From positions 6,825,001-6,889,000 of the forward strand of contig JAJFZO010000191.1 in NCBI GenBank assembly GCA_021397835.1: 64,000 bases of DNA, read 5' to 3'. Position 1 is the stretch's first letter, and every line of letters starts with the position of its first letter. Below are positions 1 through 11,560 of the stretch, one piece after another. Made by a program: the position numbers and the translations under genes. A model generated the notes under the pieces. The model saw only the letters and a list, made by a program, of their open reading frames with translations. It was not told where the DNA came from and ran no database searches. The DNA comes from Moringa oleifera. Lineage: Eukaryota > Streptophyta > Magnoliopsida > Brassicales > Moringaceae.

Positions 1-92
1 GGAGGATACCGTTATGTTTCACCCAGATGTGAGGCAGACATGTTGTGCTTTATATGTTTCCTTTTGATACTGAACGAATATGGCCGCTTCAG

Positions 93-308
93 GTGGGACT
101 GGCAATGGTTGTTGTGGAAAGTGCTGTTACATCCATATACATCTGTTACGCAGAAGACCCATTGTTGATTCATAGATGGGATGCCCACTTCTTTAATCAA
201 ATGTCTGAGACGTTACACCAGCGCCTTCAACATAGGAGTTCACGAGCAAGGGAACCACTAACCCACAATCAGCTCGATAGCAACATGCATGAAACTCTTC
301 GAATTTGA
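93..308 (+). CDS. Choline-transporter-like (CTL/SLC44) protein, last exon, partial
   Basis: This is the 3' end of a gene that begins outside the window. The frame reads GLAMVVVESAVTSIYICYAE, then DPLLIHRWD and a Ser/Arg-rich tail, and stops with TGA at 306-308. The CYAEDPLLIHRWD block and the MSETLHQRLQHRS tail are typical of the C-terminus of plant plasma-membrane choline-transporter-like proteins (SLC44 family, PF04515). The hydrophobic stretch before CYAEDP would be the last membrane helix and the tail cytosolic. The exon start is placed after a plausible acceptor (ttcag) near 92; bases 1-92 are probably intron, although part of them is also open in another frame. Membrane transport or lipid-head-group handling is inferred from the family; substrates of the plant members are poorly defined. 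Confidence 0.75.
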   Translation: MGLAMVVVESAVTSIYICYAEDPLLIHRWDAHFFNQMSETLHQRLQHRSSRAREPLTHNQLDSNMHETLRI

Positions 309-3300
309 AAACGTTCCCTGTGTTTAAGAACATGTACAAGTACTACTCATTTTTGAAAATATATGAAATCTGTTTATGTTTAACTTAAAATTCTTTCGGA
401 GTCTTTATCTCTTAATTGATGGCTAGTAAAGACTTTGCTGATCAAGAGAATATAGAATTTCATTTCTGAAGGAAGGTGGTTCAAGTTTAGCTGTTTCATT
501 TCTTTACCTTTCCAAGGTGGAGTCTTTTCTCCATATGTCAAGGCATTGTAGAGCATATTCTTCTCTTTGTTTCCTGTAGTAGTTACAATTTATTCTTTTG
601 AAAATACTCGACTTTGTTTTCTTTTTTTTTTTGAAGTGATTCATTTACTCAGCCTTGGTTTTTTTTTTTTTTGTTTTTCGCTCGGGGGGGGGGGGGTGGA
701 AGAGTAGTCAGTTAGGTAAAAAAGTCATTTGTGTATTGAACTATTGATCATATGACTGGGAATATGGTTCTCTCACATTCTGCATGATGAAATCTCGATT
801 TGTATTGGATATTGGTAATTTGACTGCAAAAAATTTGGAATTTATGAAGTTACAGCATGTGAGGGTCTTAAATTTCTTCATCTTTAAGTTAGAGTCAATA
901 GACTAGTTCAAACAGTGAATTTGGGATTTAGTTTATGGATCCAACAGCTAAATATCTGATGTTTGTTTCTTCCACTGAGAACTCAACTTACTCAATTATG
1001 CATGAAACAAAGAAAGAAAAGGTTCCAAGTGTTTTTGTCCTTTTTGATGACATATTTAATTCCTCGTGAATTGGATGCATGCGAGAGTCCCATTTTTATT
1101 TTTATTTTTTGTTTTTGTGAGAATCACTAAAGAGGCATCAGTATTCCTACAAGAAATATGCAGAAAGAGACAATTAATAAAAGATTAGCTGTAATTAAGA
1201 TAACTGTTCCCGGCCAGAATCTTGCAAACCTTTTCTCTTGCTTGACTGACATACTTTTAAGACAAGCTTTTACCACTGTCCACATTTTACTCATTTTTAT
1301 GGAAGAAAATGCTCGTGTAGTTGAAAGGTAGACGACATCTTGCCCTCCAAAATTTGGACCCAAAAAGAAATGCAACACCAATTAGATGTCTCTCAAGCCC
1401 AAAATCCAGAATTCGTCTCATTGGCATCAAACGCTGTCAAATCCAAGCAAGACCAGGTAGTAACATGCAACGTTGCCCAAGCAGCATCATTTTTCTGTAG
1501 CCTGGGGCTGCGGACTCGCAGCCTGCCTTGTCTTCCTCTGCATCATTGCCTATGCAAACGGCTCTGTAATACACTCATAGCTTTGATCTCCCCAGCCCTA
1601 ATGCCTGGTCCAAGAAAACCAGAAACCATAGGCCTTAATCTTATCTGATTTTCCTTTTTATGGGTCTTCTCTCTTCAAAATTAGGTAATCCATTTAGTTA
1701 CCGCTAATTTGGTAATAATCCGAAGATTATATTCTCTAATCTAAAAAATTAGGTGATTAATGAAAGGAAAAGCGAAGAGTACAATGATCGGACGCAGAGT
1801 TGCAGGTGGAAGGGCCATTCCAAATGGAGAAAGCTCGGGGTGACATCATCAGATGGAAGACTTAGAAAAGCCAACAAACAAAGATTGTACCCTTTACAAA
1901 GAAACAAAATCCCGATCTCGCACAAACCACTCAGATCACCAGACAAAAGCTTACACGTCATTCACTGTACGATTTGCCGTATATTATGCGTCATTCTCAC
2001 AATTGCTAGTAATCTTATTTCCTTCTTCCTTATGCATCCGTACCAAAACATCACCCACATGAAGAAAGACATGAATACATTAATAAATGCGGCCTGCTCT
2101 GCTGCGACCTCCTGGCCTTGAAGTGCCTTGTAGAGCTTAACGATGACCAAGCGGTTGCTTTCAAGCAAACCCTTATTTTAATGGATTCTCATTTAATAAA
2201 ACGCAAACCCACAGAGAGAGAGAGAGAGAGAGGAAGAGAAGAGGAGAAAGAAATGCCAGTAGGTGTCTATTACTATTAGTGACATACTGTTTTAGTATGA
2301 GTGGTACATTTTGATTTGGTGTTCTTCCTTTGATTTTGATCGCATCTCATCACCATCACATCATCTTCAGAGCAGACACTCTTCCCCAAGCCTGCTCTCT
2401 CTCTCCCCGTAACTCTACCTGTGCAGTACACAGTTGCACAGAGAGAGAGAGAGAGGCATGAAGATACCCAGCTTGAAGTCTTTAAGGCAGACTATGCACG
2501 ATGCAGTGTGCTCTGATTGGGAGAGAAAACAAACAAACGAAGAAAGAGAGAATCATTTGAAGGTGAGAGAGACGGCGAGAGAGCCAATGCTCTATGTCGC
2601 TGAGGAGTCTAGAGTGAGAAAGAATCATGTAGCGTGATTACAGAGAGAGAAAGAGAGGCAGAGGGGGCTGGTTTTGTCTGGGGGAGTGGACTCAACAATG
2701 CCACACGCTCCTCCCTGGAGAGTGACGACAATTCAAACGCCATATCTTTGCTATGCTCTCTTTTTATGAAACTTGTGTTCATTAAATATGGATGGGATTT
2801 GTTTTCCTTTATTTACTTCTGTGGCGTTCATTGTTGCAATGACGTGACTATTTAATGCAAAATTTAATCTAAATACTGTCCTCCCAACGCCCAATTGATT
2901 AAATATGTCAAAAGTCTTTTCACGTTTTTTTTATTTAAAGTAGATGTTATTGTTCTTCATTAACATCAGCTTATCTTTCTGAGAAATTATGAACATACAT
3001 GAGTCTTTGTTACAATAGCAGCAAATAGAGCTAAGGATTTCCAAATTTGCTAACTCCTTTTAAAGACCCATATAACTGAGGTTTCATATCTGAATTTAAG
3101 ATTTTTTTAATGAACATAATGATCATGAATTGTATGCTTTGTTACTTGTGTAAATAATAATGCTACTTTAGAGATAGCAACTTTTTTGACCCAATAAGTA
3201 ATAGCAGTTAAAATGTAAAGAGATTCACAGATGATGTGAAAATCTCTGAAATTGTAGTTCATCAAACTCTTCTTTCGCTCAGACTTCCAAGTTCAGGGTA

Positions 3301-3707
3301 TCACAGGGCAGAGGAGCTGTTGCATGGAGAGAGAGAGAGAGAGAGAGTAGAGCGTGAAATGGACGCTCTGCGTTAGGACTGAAGGAGTAAAGGATATGGA
3401 AATGGGTATTAATGTGTGTGTGTTTGTGTGTATGGGTATCGGGAAACTAAATTCCCAAGTCAGAAAGCAATAATAAAAAGCCTGATAGTTTTATATTATG
3501 AAAAAAGAGCCGTCCTGATACGCTATCCTCTTCATTAAGATTTACAACGAGATCTTCTCTTCCCTCCCGAGTCCCTCCTCTCTTCACTGTCATTTCTTTC
3601 CTACAACTTTATTCTGTCCTGTTCTTCTTTGCCCTTCGCTTTTGCTTTGCTTAGACGAGAAGCAGCTAGATAGCCTACACAGATATACAGAGACTTACGG
3701 AAGAGAT
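309..3707. other. Intergenic stretch with GA microsatellites and TGA-gene leader
   Basis: No convincing gene was found. The first few hundred bases are the 3' flank of the CTL gene. There is a T-run followed by a 13-base G-run near 659-696. Pure GA microsatellites lie at about 2213-2232, 2441-2455 and 3327-3347, and CT-rich stretches occur at about 3545-3640, typical of plant 5' leaders. The last few hundred bases are therefore probably promoter and 5' UTR of the TGA gene. Short ORFs here have no recognisable domains. Confidence 0.6.
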
Positions 3708-6700
3708 ATGCAGAGCAGCTTCAAGCCGGCTCCTTTTAATCCTGATTTGTACTGCCACTCTTCCTTCTTTTTCCGGTATCGGGCTCTTACTTTTAAGCTA
3801 CTGTTTGTTGGGTTTGTGTTTCGTTTTCGATTCCTGAATATGAAATAATAAAATTGGTGCTTACATGGAGAAAGCTTGTTGTTTTTGGAGAGTATCAAAA
3901 GGGTTGCTTTTGTTGTTCATTTGTGTTGTCTCTTTGAGTTAAAGAAACAGAGGAGACGATGGTACCAGAAACCAGACGCGTTTTGTGGATCTTGTAGAGC
4001 TTGCTCAACCCGCCGTCGCATTTCATCACGATGATGCTGTTGATTTAAGCCCAAGTATTCTATCTCTTCTCTCTCTCTCATCTTATGTATAGATGACGAA
4101 CACAGACACAATCACGTGTTAATATTTTATATGTTGCTTTCCTGGCTTTAACTTTCAGTTTCTCTAACTACTCTTGCTTCTAAATACTGCTGTAGGTCCC
4201 GTGTTCTGTTCAAAATCCGGCAATGTCGCTGTTGTTTCCAACAACTTAAACTATGGGACCTTAAACCCGGTACTCAATCCCCACCCACCTCTTTAAAACA
4301 GGCATACACATTCACATGCAGAACAACATAGGTCATTTGTGGTATGGTACTAAGTTCATGTGTTTATGGGCATTGATTGATTGATATCCTGGGTTGTTTT
4401 CTTTGCATTTTTGGCATAGAGCGTTGGTTCAACAGAGATAAATTCAACAGGAACAGGGTGTTTGGACACAGGGCAGTTCATGTACCAGAAGGGCACTACC
4501 ATTGGTGCCGCATTGGGAAATGGTCATATCGAGAACTGGGGTGATTCAGCAATCGCTGATAACAGCCAACAAACGGACACTTCCACAGATGTTGATACTG
4601 ATGACAAGAACCAGGTTGGTGTCTTCTTCTGTACTGTATGTTTCCATGTATGTTCTGTTTTACTTGCTATTATGTAGTGGGAATCTTCCTTGCTATTGGT
4701 GGGTCAGCTTGGAATTTGAGAACCCCCCATTGCTTGTGATGCATTAGCATTACCTTTTGTTTTAAACTGTAGCTGATTATAGTCAACATGGGACCTTATT
4801 GATTCTTCTGATATGGGAAATATATGTTTGGGGATTCGGTTAGGATCACTTTTAACTTCTAATGTCACCTTTCAAAATGAAAGTGATTATCTTTTTGTAA
4901 ATCATACTTTCACCTTATGTTATAATGGGTAGAATTTAGGTAAATGTACTAGTTCATGATACTGTTGCCTAGCTCTTATGAAATTATTAATCTTTTTGTT
5001 TAATTTCCAAATTTGATTGTGATTTGAGTCTTTTATAATGGTTTCCCTGGTGTATTAGTATCATGGAGTTCAGCAAGGAGCGCTTATAGCTGTTGATTCT
5101 CCGGATCAATCCAAGGCAAAAACCGGTGACCAAAAGGTTGTTAACCTTATGCTACTCATTCAGTTGTAGTTTAGAATCAATGTTTAATTTCCAAGGTTAA
5201 GGTTTTGTGCTTACTCTTTGCACTTCTGCAGACACTACGAAGGCTGGCTCAGAATAGAGAAGCTGCCAGGAAGAGTCGATTAAGGAAGAAAGTAAAGTTT
5301 CTAGTTCTTTATCCCTCATTTTTCATGTGTTGTAGAATTCTACCGATCTGTATTTATCTTAGTTTTCCAAGTTTCATGAATATACTTATATTTAATCCAA
5401 GGTAAATCAAACTAATGAATACAAACTGTAGTTTTATCTGTAAATATATTGCTGGAGACTTGACTTTGGTAACTAGACATATCATTTATTAGGTGGAACT
5501 GTGCTTCAATGGATAAATTGCTATCACTAAACTGGCATGAGAGACTAATGCATAATTTTTTGTCTTGGGACGATGGAAGGCTGTTTTGCATTGACTGTCA
5601 ACACCTTGTTTACTTATCTTCTTGACGTCCAGGCTAACTGTGGCAAAGCACAACCTATAAGAAATTTGTCGATGATGCATCACGATATTGATATTTTTCA
5701 ATACTACTTTTGGGCATCTCTTTGTTTCGACTTTAGTAATTGCTTATTGTATATAGTTATGAGGAGTTTTAGCTTTCCAGAGCAAGCCAATTTGAATATT
5801 TTTGGTTAGGTAAAGATATTGTAATTGCACTCTTACTGGATCATGTGCGAACATCACTGTTTGACAGAGTGATTGCTGCATAGGCATTGGTGGGTCATCA
5901 TGCTGTTGAGTAAGGGAGAACATAATGTTCTTTTTTCAAACAATTTGTGATGTCTCTTTGACAAGTGAAATTTTGTGGGTATATATCATGTAGAGGCAGT
6001 TTTGATGAACAAGGACAAGCATTGATGTACCTGATACCCATGATCCTTCTTGCTTTCCTGCCCTTCATCTCAACATACACATACTCACACATGTATGCAC
6101 ATTGTCAGTGTAGAAGATGAATCATTAATTGGATATTATAGATAACCTGTCATATTGAAGTCTCTACTAGTTGTGATGTGCCACATAAAATTGTGGAGTA
6201 GAATAGTTGGAGCAATATCAATTTTGGGTCACAACCTTACAATCAAACCTTCAGATCCGAATGTAATTTGAACTAGTGCCAGCTGAATTTTTTGATGTGT
6301 CTAAATTAGCATTAGGTCTGCCTCCTTTGTCTTATTTGATAAATGAAACATACTTGATCATTTATAGGTTTTGGTTTTGGATAGGCATATGTTCAGCAGC
6401 TTGAGAACAGTCGACTCAGGCTTACTCAACTAGAGCAAGAGCTTCAAAGAGCACGTCAACAGGTGCATTAAGTTGAGGGAGGAATTATCTATTTTTGTTT
6501 GTTCACACACTATTTATTCATTTTTCTTTCCTTTCAAATAGAGAAGTTTCAGCTTGTAAAGCATGTTAATGCTCATGGTGCATGGAATCTTTTCTGATCT
6601 CTGTGTTTGTTTGAATGCAGGGTTTCTTTATTGCAAATGGAGTTTCTGGGGATTATGGACATACAGTGGCAGGAAATGGTACGAGTGTTTGTATATTAGG

Positions 6701-7948
6701 GGGCAAGTTACAATTCTTAGTGTCATGTTGGACGGATATTCATTCATGCAATTGGTTAACCTATCAAAAAAAGAGAAACAACAACTAAATAGTTCACACC
6801 CCAGAGTTTTCATGTGACATACTAGTAGGTTGGAAGAAAACTTGGATATCATTGTATTGATTGAATGGAATTGAATTAAATTATCCAAAAAGCTTTTTGC
6901 TTTTTGAACACCCTGGCCTGCAGGGATATCTGATTTGGTTGAGTTAGAAGATCTTAAGCAATAGAAAAGAATGCTTGGACATTGTCTTTGTAGTTTCATG
7001 TGGGACTGACAAGTCTTTTTCAGGGAAAATGTTTGCGATCTAAAAGTGTTTCCTAATGAGATGGCTTATTGTGATTGGTGATACTTTCAGGACCCTTAGC
7101 ATTTGACCTGGACTATGCGCGTTGGCTTGATGAACATCAGCAGCTGATCAATGATCTAAGATCAGCTGTAAATTCTTGTATGGGTGATAATGAACTTCGG
7201 ATTCTTGTTGACGGTGTGATGGCACATTATGATGAAATATTCAGGCTGAAGAGCATGGGAGCTAAGGCTGATGTATTTCACATGCTTTCTGGAATGTGGA
7301 AGACACCTGCTGAGAGGTGCTTCATGTGGTTGGGGGGATTCCGTTCGTCTGAACTTCTCAAGGTGATTTATTGTTTCATGCTCAAGTTCCTTTCTGTGAA
7401 TGAGGATTCATGATCAGGTTGACTAACCTTAGCTTTTCTTCATTTTTGGACTTTCAGATACTTGGTAACCACCTTGAACCTTTGACAGATCAGCAGTTGA
7501 TGGGCATTTGTAATCTGCAGCAGTCCTCTCAACAGGCTGAAGATGCCTTATCCCAGGGAATGGAAGCTTTGCAACAGTCACTAGTAGAGACTCTTTCTTC
7601 TGCTTCTCTGGGTCCTAGTGCTTCTGGAAATGTTGCTGACTACATGGGCCAAATGGCAATTGCCATGAGCAAGCTTGCCACATTAGAGAACTTCCTTCAC
7701 CAGGTAAAGTACTTCGAGTCTACTCTTGCAAAATTATGCATAGGGATGCTTATCCTGTATTTGCTATAACAGTAATCAGCATCTTTTTTTACTCTTTTCA
7801 GGCTGATCTTTTGAGGCAGCAAACTCTACAACAAATGCATCGAATTTTGACCACACGTCAAGCTGCTTGTGCCTTTCTAGTTATCAGCGATTATACTTCA
7901 CGTCTCCGGGCACTTAGCTCCTTATGGTTAGCACGCCCTAGGGATTGA
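3708..7948 (+). CDS. TGA: TGA-class bZIP transcription factor (TGA2.1-like, DOG1 domain)
   Basis: Eleven exons: 3708-3775, 3951-4054, 4196-4269, 4420-4614, 5059-5136, 5232-5291, 6385-6462, 6621-6678, 7091-7362, 7458-7703, 7802-7948. They close into 459 codons plus stop, with every intron GT-AG. The start is the first in-frame ATG (MQSSFKPAPFNPDLYCHSS). Residues about 176-193 are the basic region (RRLAQNREAARKSRLRKK) and 194-219 the short leucine zipper (AYVQQLENSRLRLTQLEQEL). From about residue 240 comes the DOG1/TGA domain (DYARWLDEHQQ, MSGMWKTPAERCFMWLGGFR-type block), ending in SLWLARPRD. A family member would bind TGACG motifs and work with NPR1-type cofactors in salicylate and defence signalling. 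The long N-terminal extension before TDTSTDVDTDDKNQ resembles tobacco TGA2.1 rather than the short TGA2/5/6 form. The usual RQAARALL near the end reads RQAACAFL here. Confidence 0.93.
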
Positions 7949-8604
7949 CACTCTCTTATCGTGCAACTCGTCATCTGAATTTTTTTGATCAATGCTCTTG
8001 GCTGATTACTCTCAGCTGTTTCACCTATAGTCAGGACCCATCAGAATTGCCGTGACCTTCAAATCTGTAATGAAATCTGTAAAGCTCAGTTTGCTCATTC
8101 TAAAATAGCTCTATATCTGTTTCTGCTTTATGATTTGCCAATGGTCTGTCACTCTCTTCTTGGTTTACATAGTTGGCTTAAAAGAACTCTGTATTCTTTA
8201 TAAGAGAAGACTGCTCTAGGTAGGTCTTGTCAGGAACTGCATGTTCCATGCTGGGATGTTGTGAATATCAACTTGTTAGATAGTGCTGTTGCTTGGAAGT
8301 GTTAGGTGATATTGAATTGTACCAACTGGCAACCTGATTGCATATTTTGGTATTTTATGGGTCCCCTTAGATGTTAGAGTTGCATCAAAGGATAAACGTA
8401 TATAACAAGTTGCATGTTAAAAGTTAACTGTAAAGTTAATTCTACATTTTGGCAATGGCTTTTATTTAAATCTTTGAGTCTGTACAACAGGTCACAAGTA
8501 GTCCATTGTAGTTGACATTGTGCAGTATCTTATCCTGTAAGATAGCTGATAGACAATGCCCAGTTCATGTATTTTGACACAACAAGGGTGGTGTGGATGC
8601 TTGA
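7949..8604. other. Convergent 3' flanks of the TGA gene and the small acidic-protein gene
   Basis: About 650 bases between two convergent stop codons. It should hold the 3' UTRs of both genes. No other feature is visible. Confidence 0.6.
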
Positions 8605-9133
8605 TCACTTGTTCTGCACTCGTCTGTACATTCTCTTCTCATTGGTCATTCCTGGAAACAAACCATTGTCAATGCAAGCGCGTAAATCAAAGCCATATCT
8701 GTTAAGTGAATAGAAGTGCAGAACAAAGAGAAGGAGAGAATTTGGGTTCTTAAAGGAAGAACATACTTGCTCTCTGTCTTCTTCTGGACTTGATGATATG
8801 GGGAATAAACACTCCTGTTCCATTTCCACTTCTCCACAAGTTAACAAGCCAGGCCGGCACAGAGTCAGTTTCATTCTGCAGCCAATTGAAGTGGCTTCCA
8901 GGTTGTAACCCAGATGAGAAACTAGTGACTGAGCTGTTTGGTCCAACTTTGCCAGCATAAACAACACTCGAGCTCTTGCTTCCTCCATGATCTTCATTGT
9001 CATCTGCCATCAAGAGCAAAATCTGCCTTCTAAGCTCTTCATAGAAAGCATCTTCTTCTTCTTCTTCATTACTCCCGTATCCATGGTTGTGTTCTCTATT
9101 ACTCTGAAAGCTGTAATGGATTTCCATTTCCAA
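8605..9133 (-). CDS. Small acidic plant protein of unknown function, two exons
   Basis: Exon 1 is 9133-8767 and exon 2 is 8651-8605 on the minus strand. The junction is GCAA|gtatgt to tttccag|GAATG, and together they give 137 codons plus stop. The protein starts MEMEIHYSFQSNREH, followed by a Glu-rich run, the block AFYEELRRQILLLMADD, a Ser-rich middle and NWLQNETDSVPAWLVNLWR. The C-terminus is basic (GTGVFIP, KSRRRQRA, then RMTNEKRMYRRVQNK from exon 2). The layout of an EELRRQILLL block and a terminal GTGVFIP..SRRR segment matches a small conserved plant family that I remember only as uncharacterised. No signal peptide or membrane segment is visible; the basic tail could be a nuclear signal (inference). 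It converges tail-to-tail with the TGA gene 656 bases away. Confidence 0.78.
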
Positions 9134-9989
9134 ATAGGAAAGCCTGAACTGAGGAGTTAGATTTATCTTCAGAAAAGCTGTGACTATTTATAAGGGAGTT
9201 TCTGGAGGAAGAGTTCTGAGTTTGGGGTCAGGTCCAAAGATTAGTTTGTTTGATTGGTGAAACGTCTCCAAATGGAGCTAAGTCCATGGAATGTCTCTGT
9301 TTTTGTCGTTTAATTCCTGTCTCTTTCTTAATTGCTTTTAGACTAATATAAATGCTGCGACTGGTTAATTGTACCAATTGGCTACCAATGACCTTGATAT
9401 TACTCCTCTACATTCATTGCAACGGATGCAGGCAAATGGACTTTTCAATACCAAGTGTGCAACATGCCAGTTGACCACCTCAACAGTTTAGATTACCAGT
9501 CAGAGCTCTTGGACCCCGGATTACTCCTGGATCTTGTGGCAATGGCTCTATAGTCAAAATTATAGACCAATATTTAATGACTATTTAATGGTTTATTTTA
9601 CGTTTTTTTTATATGGTTTTCTCTATCTTAGGTCTTCTTGGTCTTTAATGCTTTAATAAGAACAATACTTGGGCAGAAGGATATGCTCTGATTTAATTTA
9701 ATCGTTGTTACTATAATAATTCAATTAGAATACAGAGATAATTATATCTTTTATAAATTAATTTGCTTAACTTGCATTAATTTGTTTGTTTTTTTATTTT
9801 TTTATCTTCATGGTAAATAAAATATATATGTATGTATAATTTGCTATCAAGAAGTTAATATTTCAAAAATATCGGCATAATTCACTTTATTTTCAAAGTA
9901 ATCATTGTCATCTCGTAACTTTAACTTCCTATCTTCATAAACTATCAAAAGGAGTCTTGATTTCCTTGGAAGCGCTCAAATTTTTATCC
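9134..9989. other. Promoter-side spacer of the small acidic-protein gene
   Basis: About 850 bases upstream of the minus-strand gene. On the minus strand a tataaat-like sequence (plus-strand atttataa near 9186-9193) lies about 55 bases before the ATG and could be the TATA box. The remainder becomes AT-rich towards the MITE; no gene is seen. Confidence 0.45.
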
Positions 9990-9997
9990 CTCCATAC

Positions 9998-10526
9998 TAG
10001 AGTTTACCACAGTTCGAATTTAGATCGGTTTCGATTTTGAACTATCAGTTCAACGTTCATAATTAGAATGAATCGAAATGTAACCGTTGAGCTACGATTT
10101 CGGTTAAAGTTCGATTCGAAAGCGATTCAGGTTCGGTTCAGGTTTCGATTCATATACGGTTCAAGTTTCGGTTCGAATTCGGTTTTGGTTTATATTTTAA
10201 TTATAAATATAAAATTTTTATTTTAATTATAAATTTTTAATAAAATTAAAAATAAAAATAATCATATTTTTATTAAAATATATATTTTAAAACTAAAATT
10301 ATTTTTAAAAATTTTAAAATTAATTTAATTAGAAATTGAATCGAAACCGTTGAAATCGTTGATTTTAGTTCCGATTCAAAATTCACATGAGCCGTAACCG
10401 AACTATTTTTAAAACGATTTTGGTTACGATTTAAAACCGAAACCATTTATACCGGTTTCGATTCGATTAAAAACCTTAAAGTTATGATTCAGTTCATCGG
10501 TTTGAATCGAATCGTGATCAGGTCTA
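9998..10526. mobile_element. hAT-type MITE, 529 bp, with 8-bp target duplication
   Basis: The left end reads TAGAGTTTACCACAGTTCGA. The reverse complement of the right end reads TAGACCTGATCACGATTCGA, matching at 14 of 20 positions without gaps. The flanking octamers are CTCCATAC (9990-9997) and CTCCACAC (10527-10534), 7 of 8 identical, which fits the 8-bp target duplication of hAT transposons. Both arms are dense in GGTTTCGATT / AATCGAAACC words in inverted orientation around an AT-rich core near 10190-10330, so a single strand could fold into a long hairpin. There is no coding capacity. The divergence of the arms indicates an old insertion. Confidence 0.8.
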
Positions 10527-10534
10527 CTCCACAC

Positions 10535-10999
10535 CAATAAAAAGAAAAAAAGAAAAAAACAATGAAATGATTATAGTTAAAATTTTCTTATTTTTTAAAA
10601 CACAAAGATTAGTCCATGCTAACACTTCTACTGTCATTAAACCATATATTCTCTCCTTACATTCCACAATAGTCAAAACACTATCTTAATAAGATGGCCC
10701 AAGTGCATAAAATGAGAAAATAATTAACTGATTTTCCTTATTTCTTGTAAAAATAATACTTACTAAATTATCTATATTCAAAGGTTTCTTCAAAACCACT
10801 TTTCATGCAACATATGTCACCTTGTGTGAAATTCTTCCGATGCATAATAGTTTTCATGAAAACACTAAGCTCTTTTTGATGTTAGAAGTCATCAATCAAT
10901 CTATAGAATGATTTGATCATAACTTTCTCATCGCAATCTTCTTTCTTAATGATTAAAACTTCTATGTTAGTATTAGCCCCAATTATGTTTGATACTTTT
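10535..10999. other. AT-rich spacer between MITE and CACTA element
   Basis: AT-rich spacer with homopurine runs near 10540. No ORF, RNA or repeat unit is recognised. Confidence 0.5.
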
Positions 11000-11259
11000 C
11001 ATTACAAAAAAAAATCTTAAAATAACAAAAAAAATTAGCGATAGACATAATCAATCACTAAATAATAACATATTAACGAAAAATTATTACAAAATAAAAA
11101 TTTTATTATAATGACTGATTAATTAGTGACAGATTAGTAATAGAATTTAACAACATATATAAATTTTATCGCTAAATTATTTTTAATCAATTTATATTAT
11201 TTTTCAATCAATTTAGTGATTAATTAGTGATCGAATCAATGTAAATGGTTAGGCAAGAA

Positions 11260-11560
11260 TGACAGCTAGCAGCCTAGCGATTGTTGATGCTCGATCGTTA
11301 GGCTACTTGTGAAGGCAACCTAGCGATCACCTTATGGGTTGCTTGTGAAGGTGGCCCAGCGATCTCCCCATGGGCGGTCGCTAAGGCTGGCTACTTGTAA
11401 AGTAACTTGGTGATCACCGCATGGGTGATTGCCAAGGTAGCCAAAGCTGCGAAGGCAACTTAGTGATCAAATCATGGGTGATGATTGAGGTTGCTTGCAT
11501 GCGAAGGCTGCCTAGCCAATGATCGATGTTAGATTAGTCGCTGGCTTTCATTGCTATCGA
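11260..11560. repeat. CACTA left subterminal GC-richer repeat block
   Basis: This block is clearly GC-richer than its surroundings. It repeats variants of 'gaaggcaacctagcgatcac' and 'atgggtgatcgctaaggc' about seven times with irregular spacing. Related words return in the blocks at 16150-16610 and 19833-20265. Arrays of short degenerate units just inside the TIRs are known in CACTA elements as transposase binding regions; that role here is inferred. Confidence 0.6.

Noticed and set aside
3642..3707. Upstream extension of the TGA protein (LCLDEKQLDSLHRYTETYGRD)
   Set aside because: The frame is open but begins with TTG, not ATG; homologues start at MQSSF, so ATG at 3708 is used.
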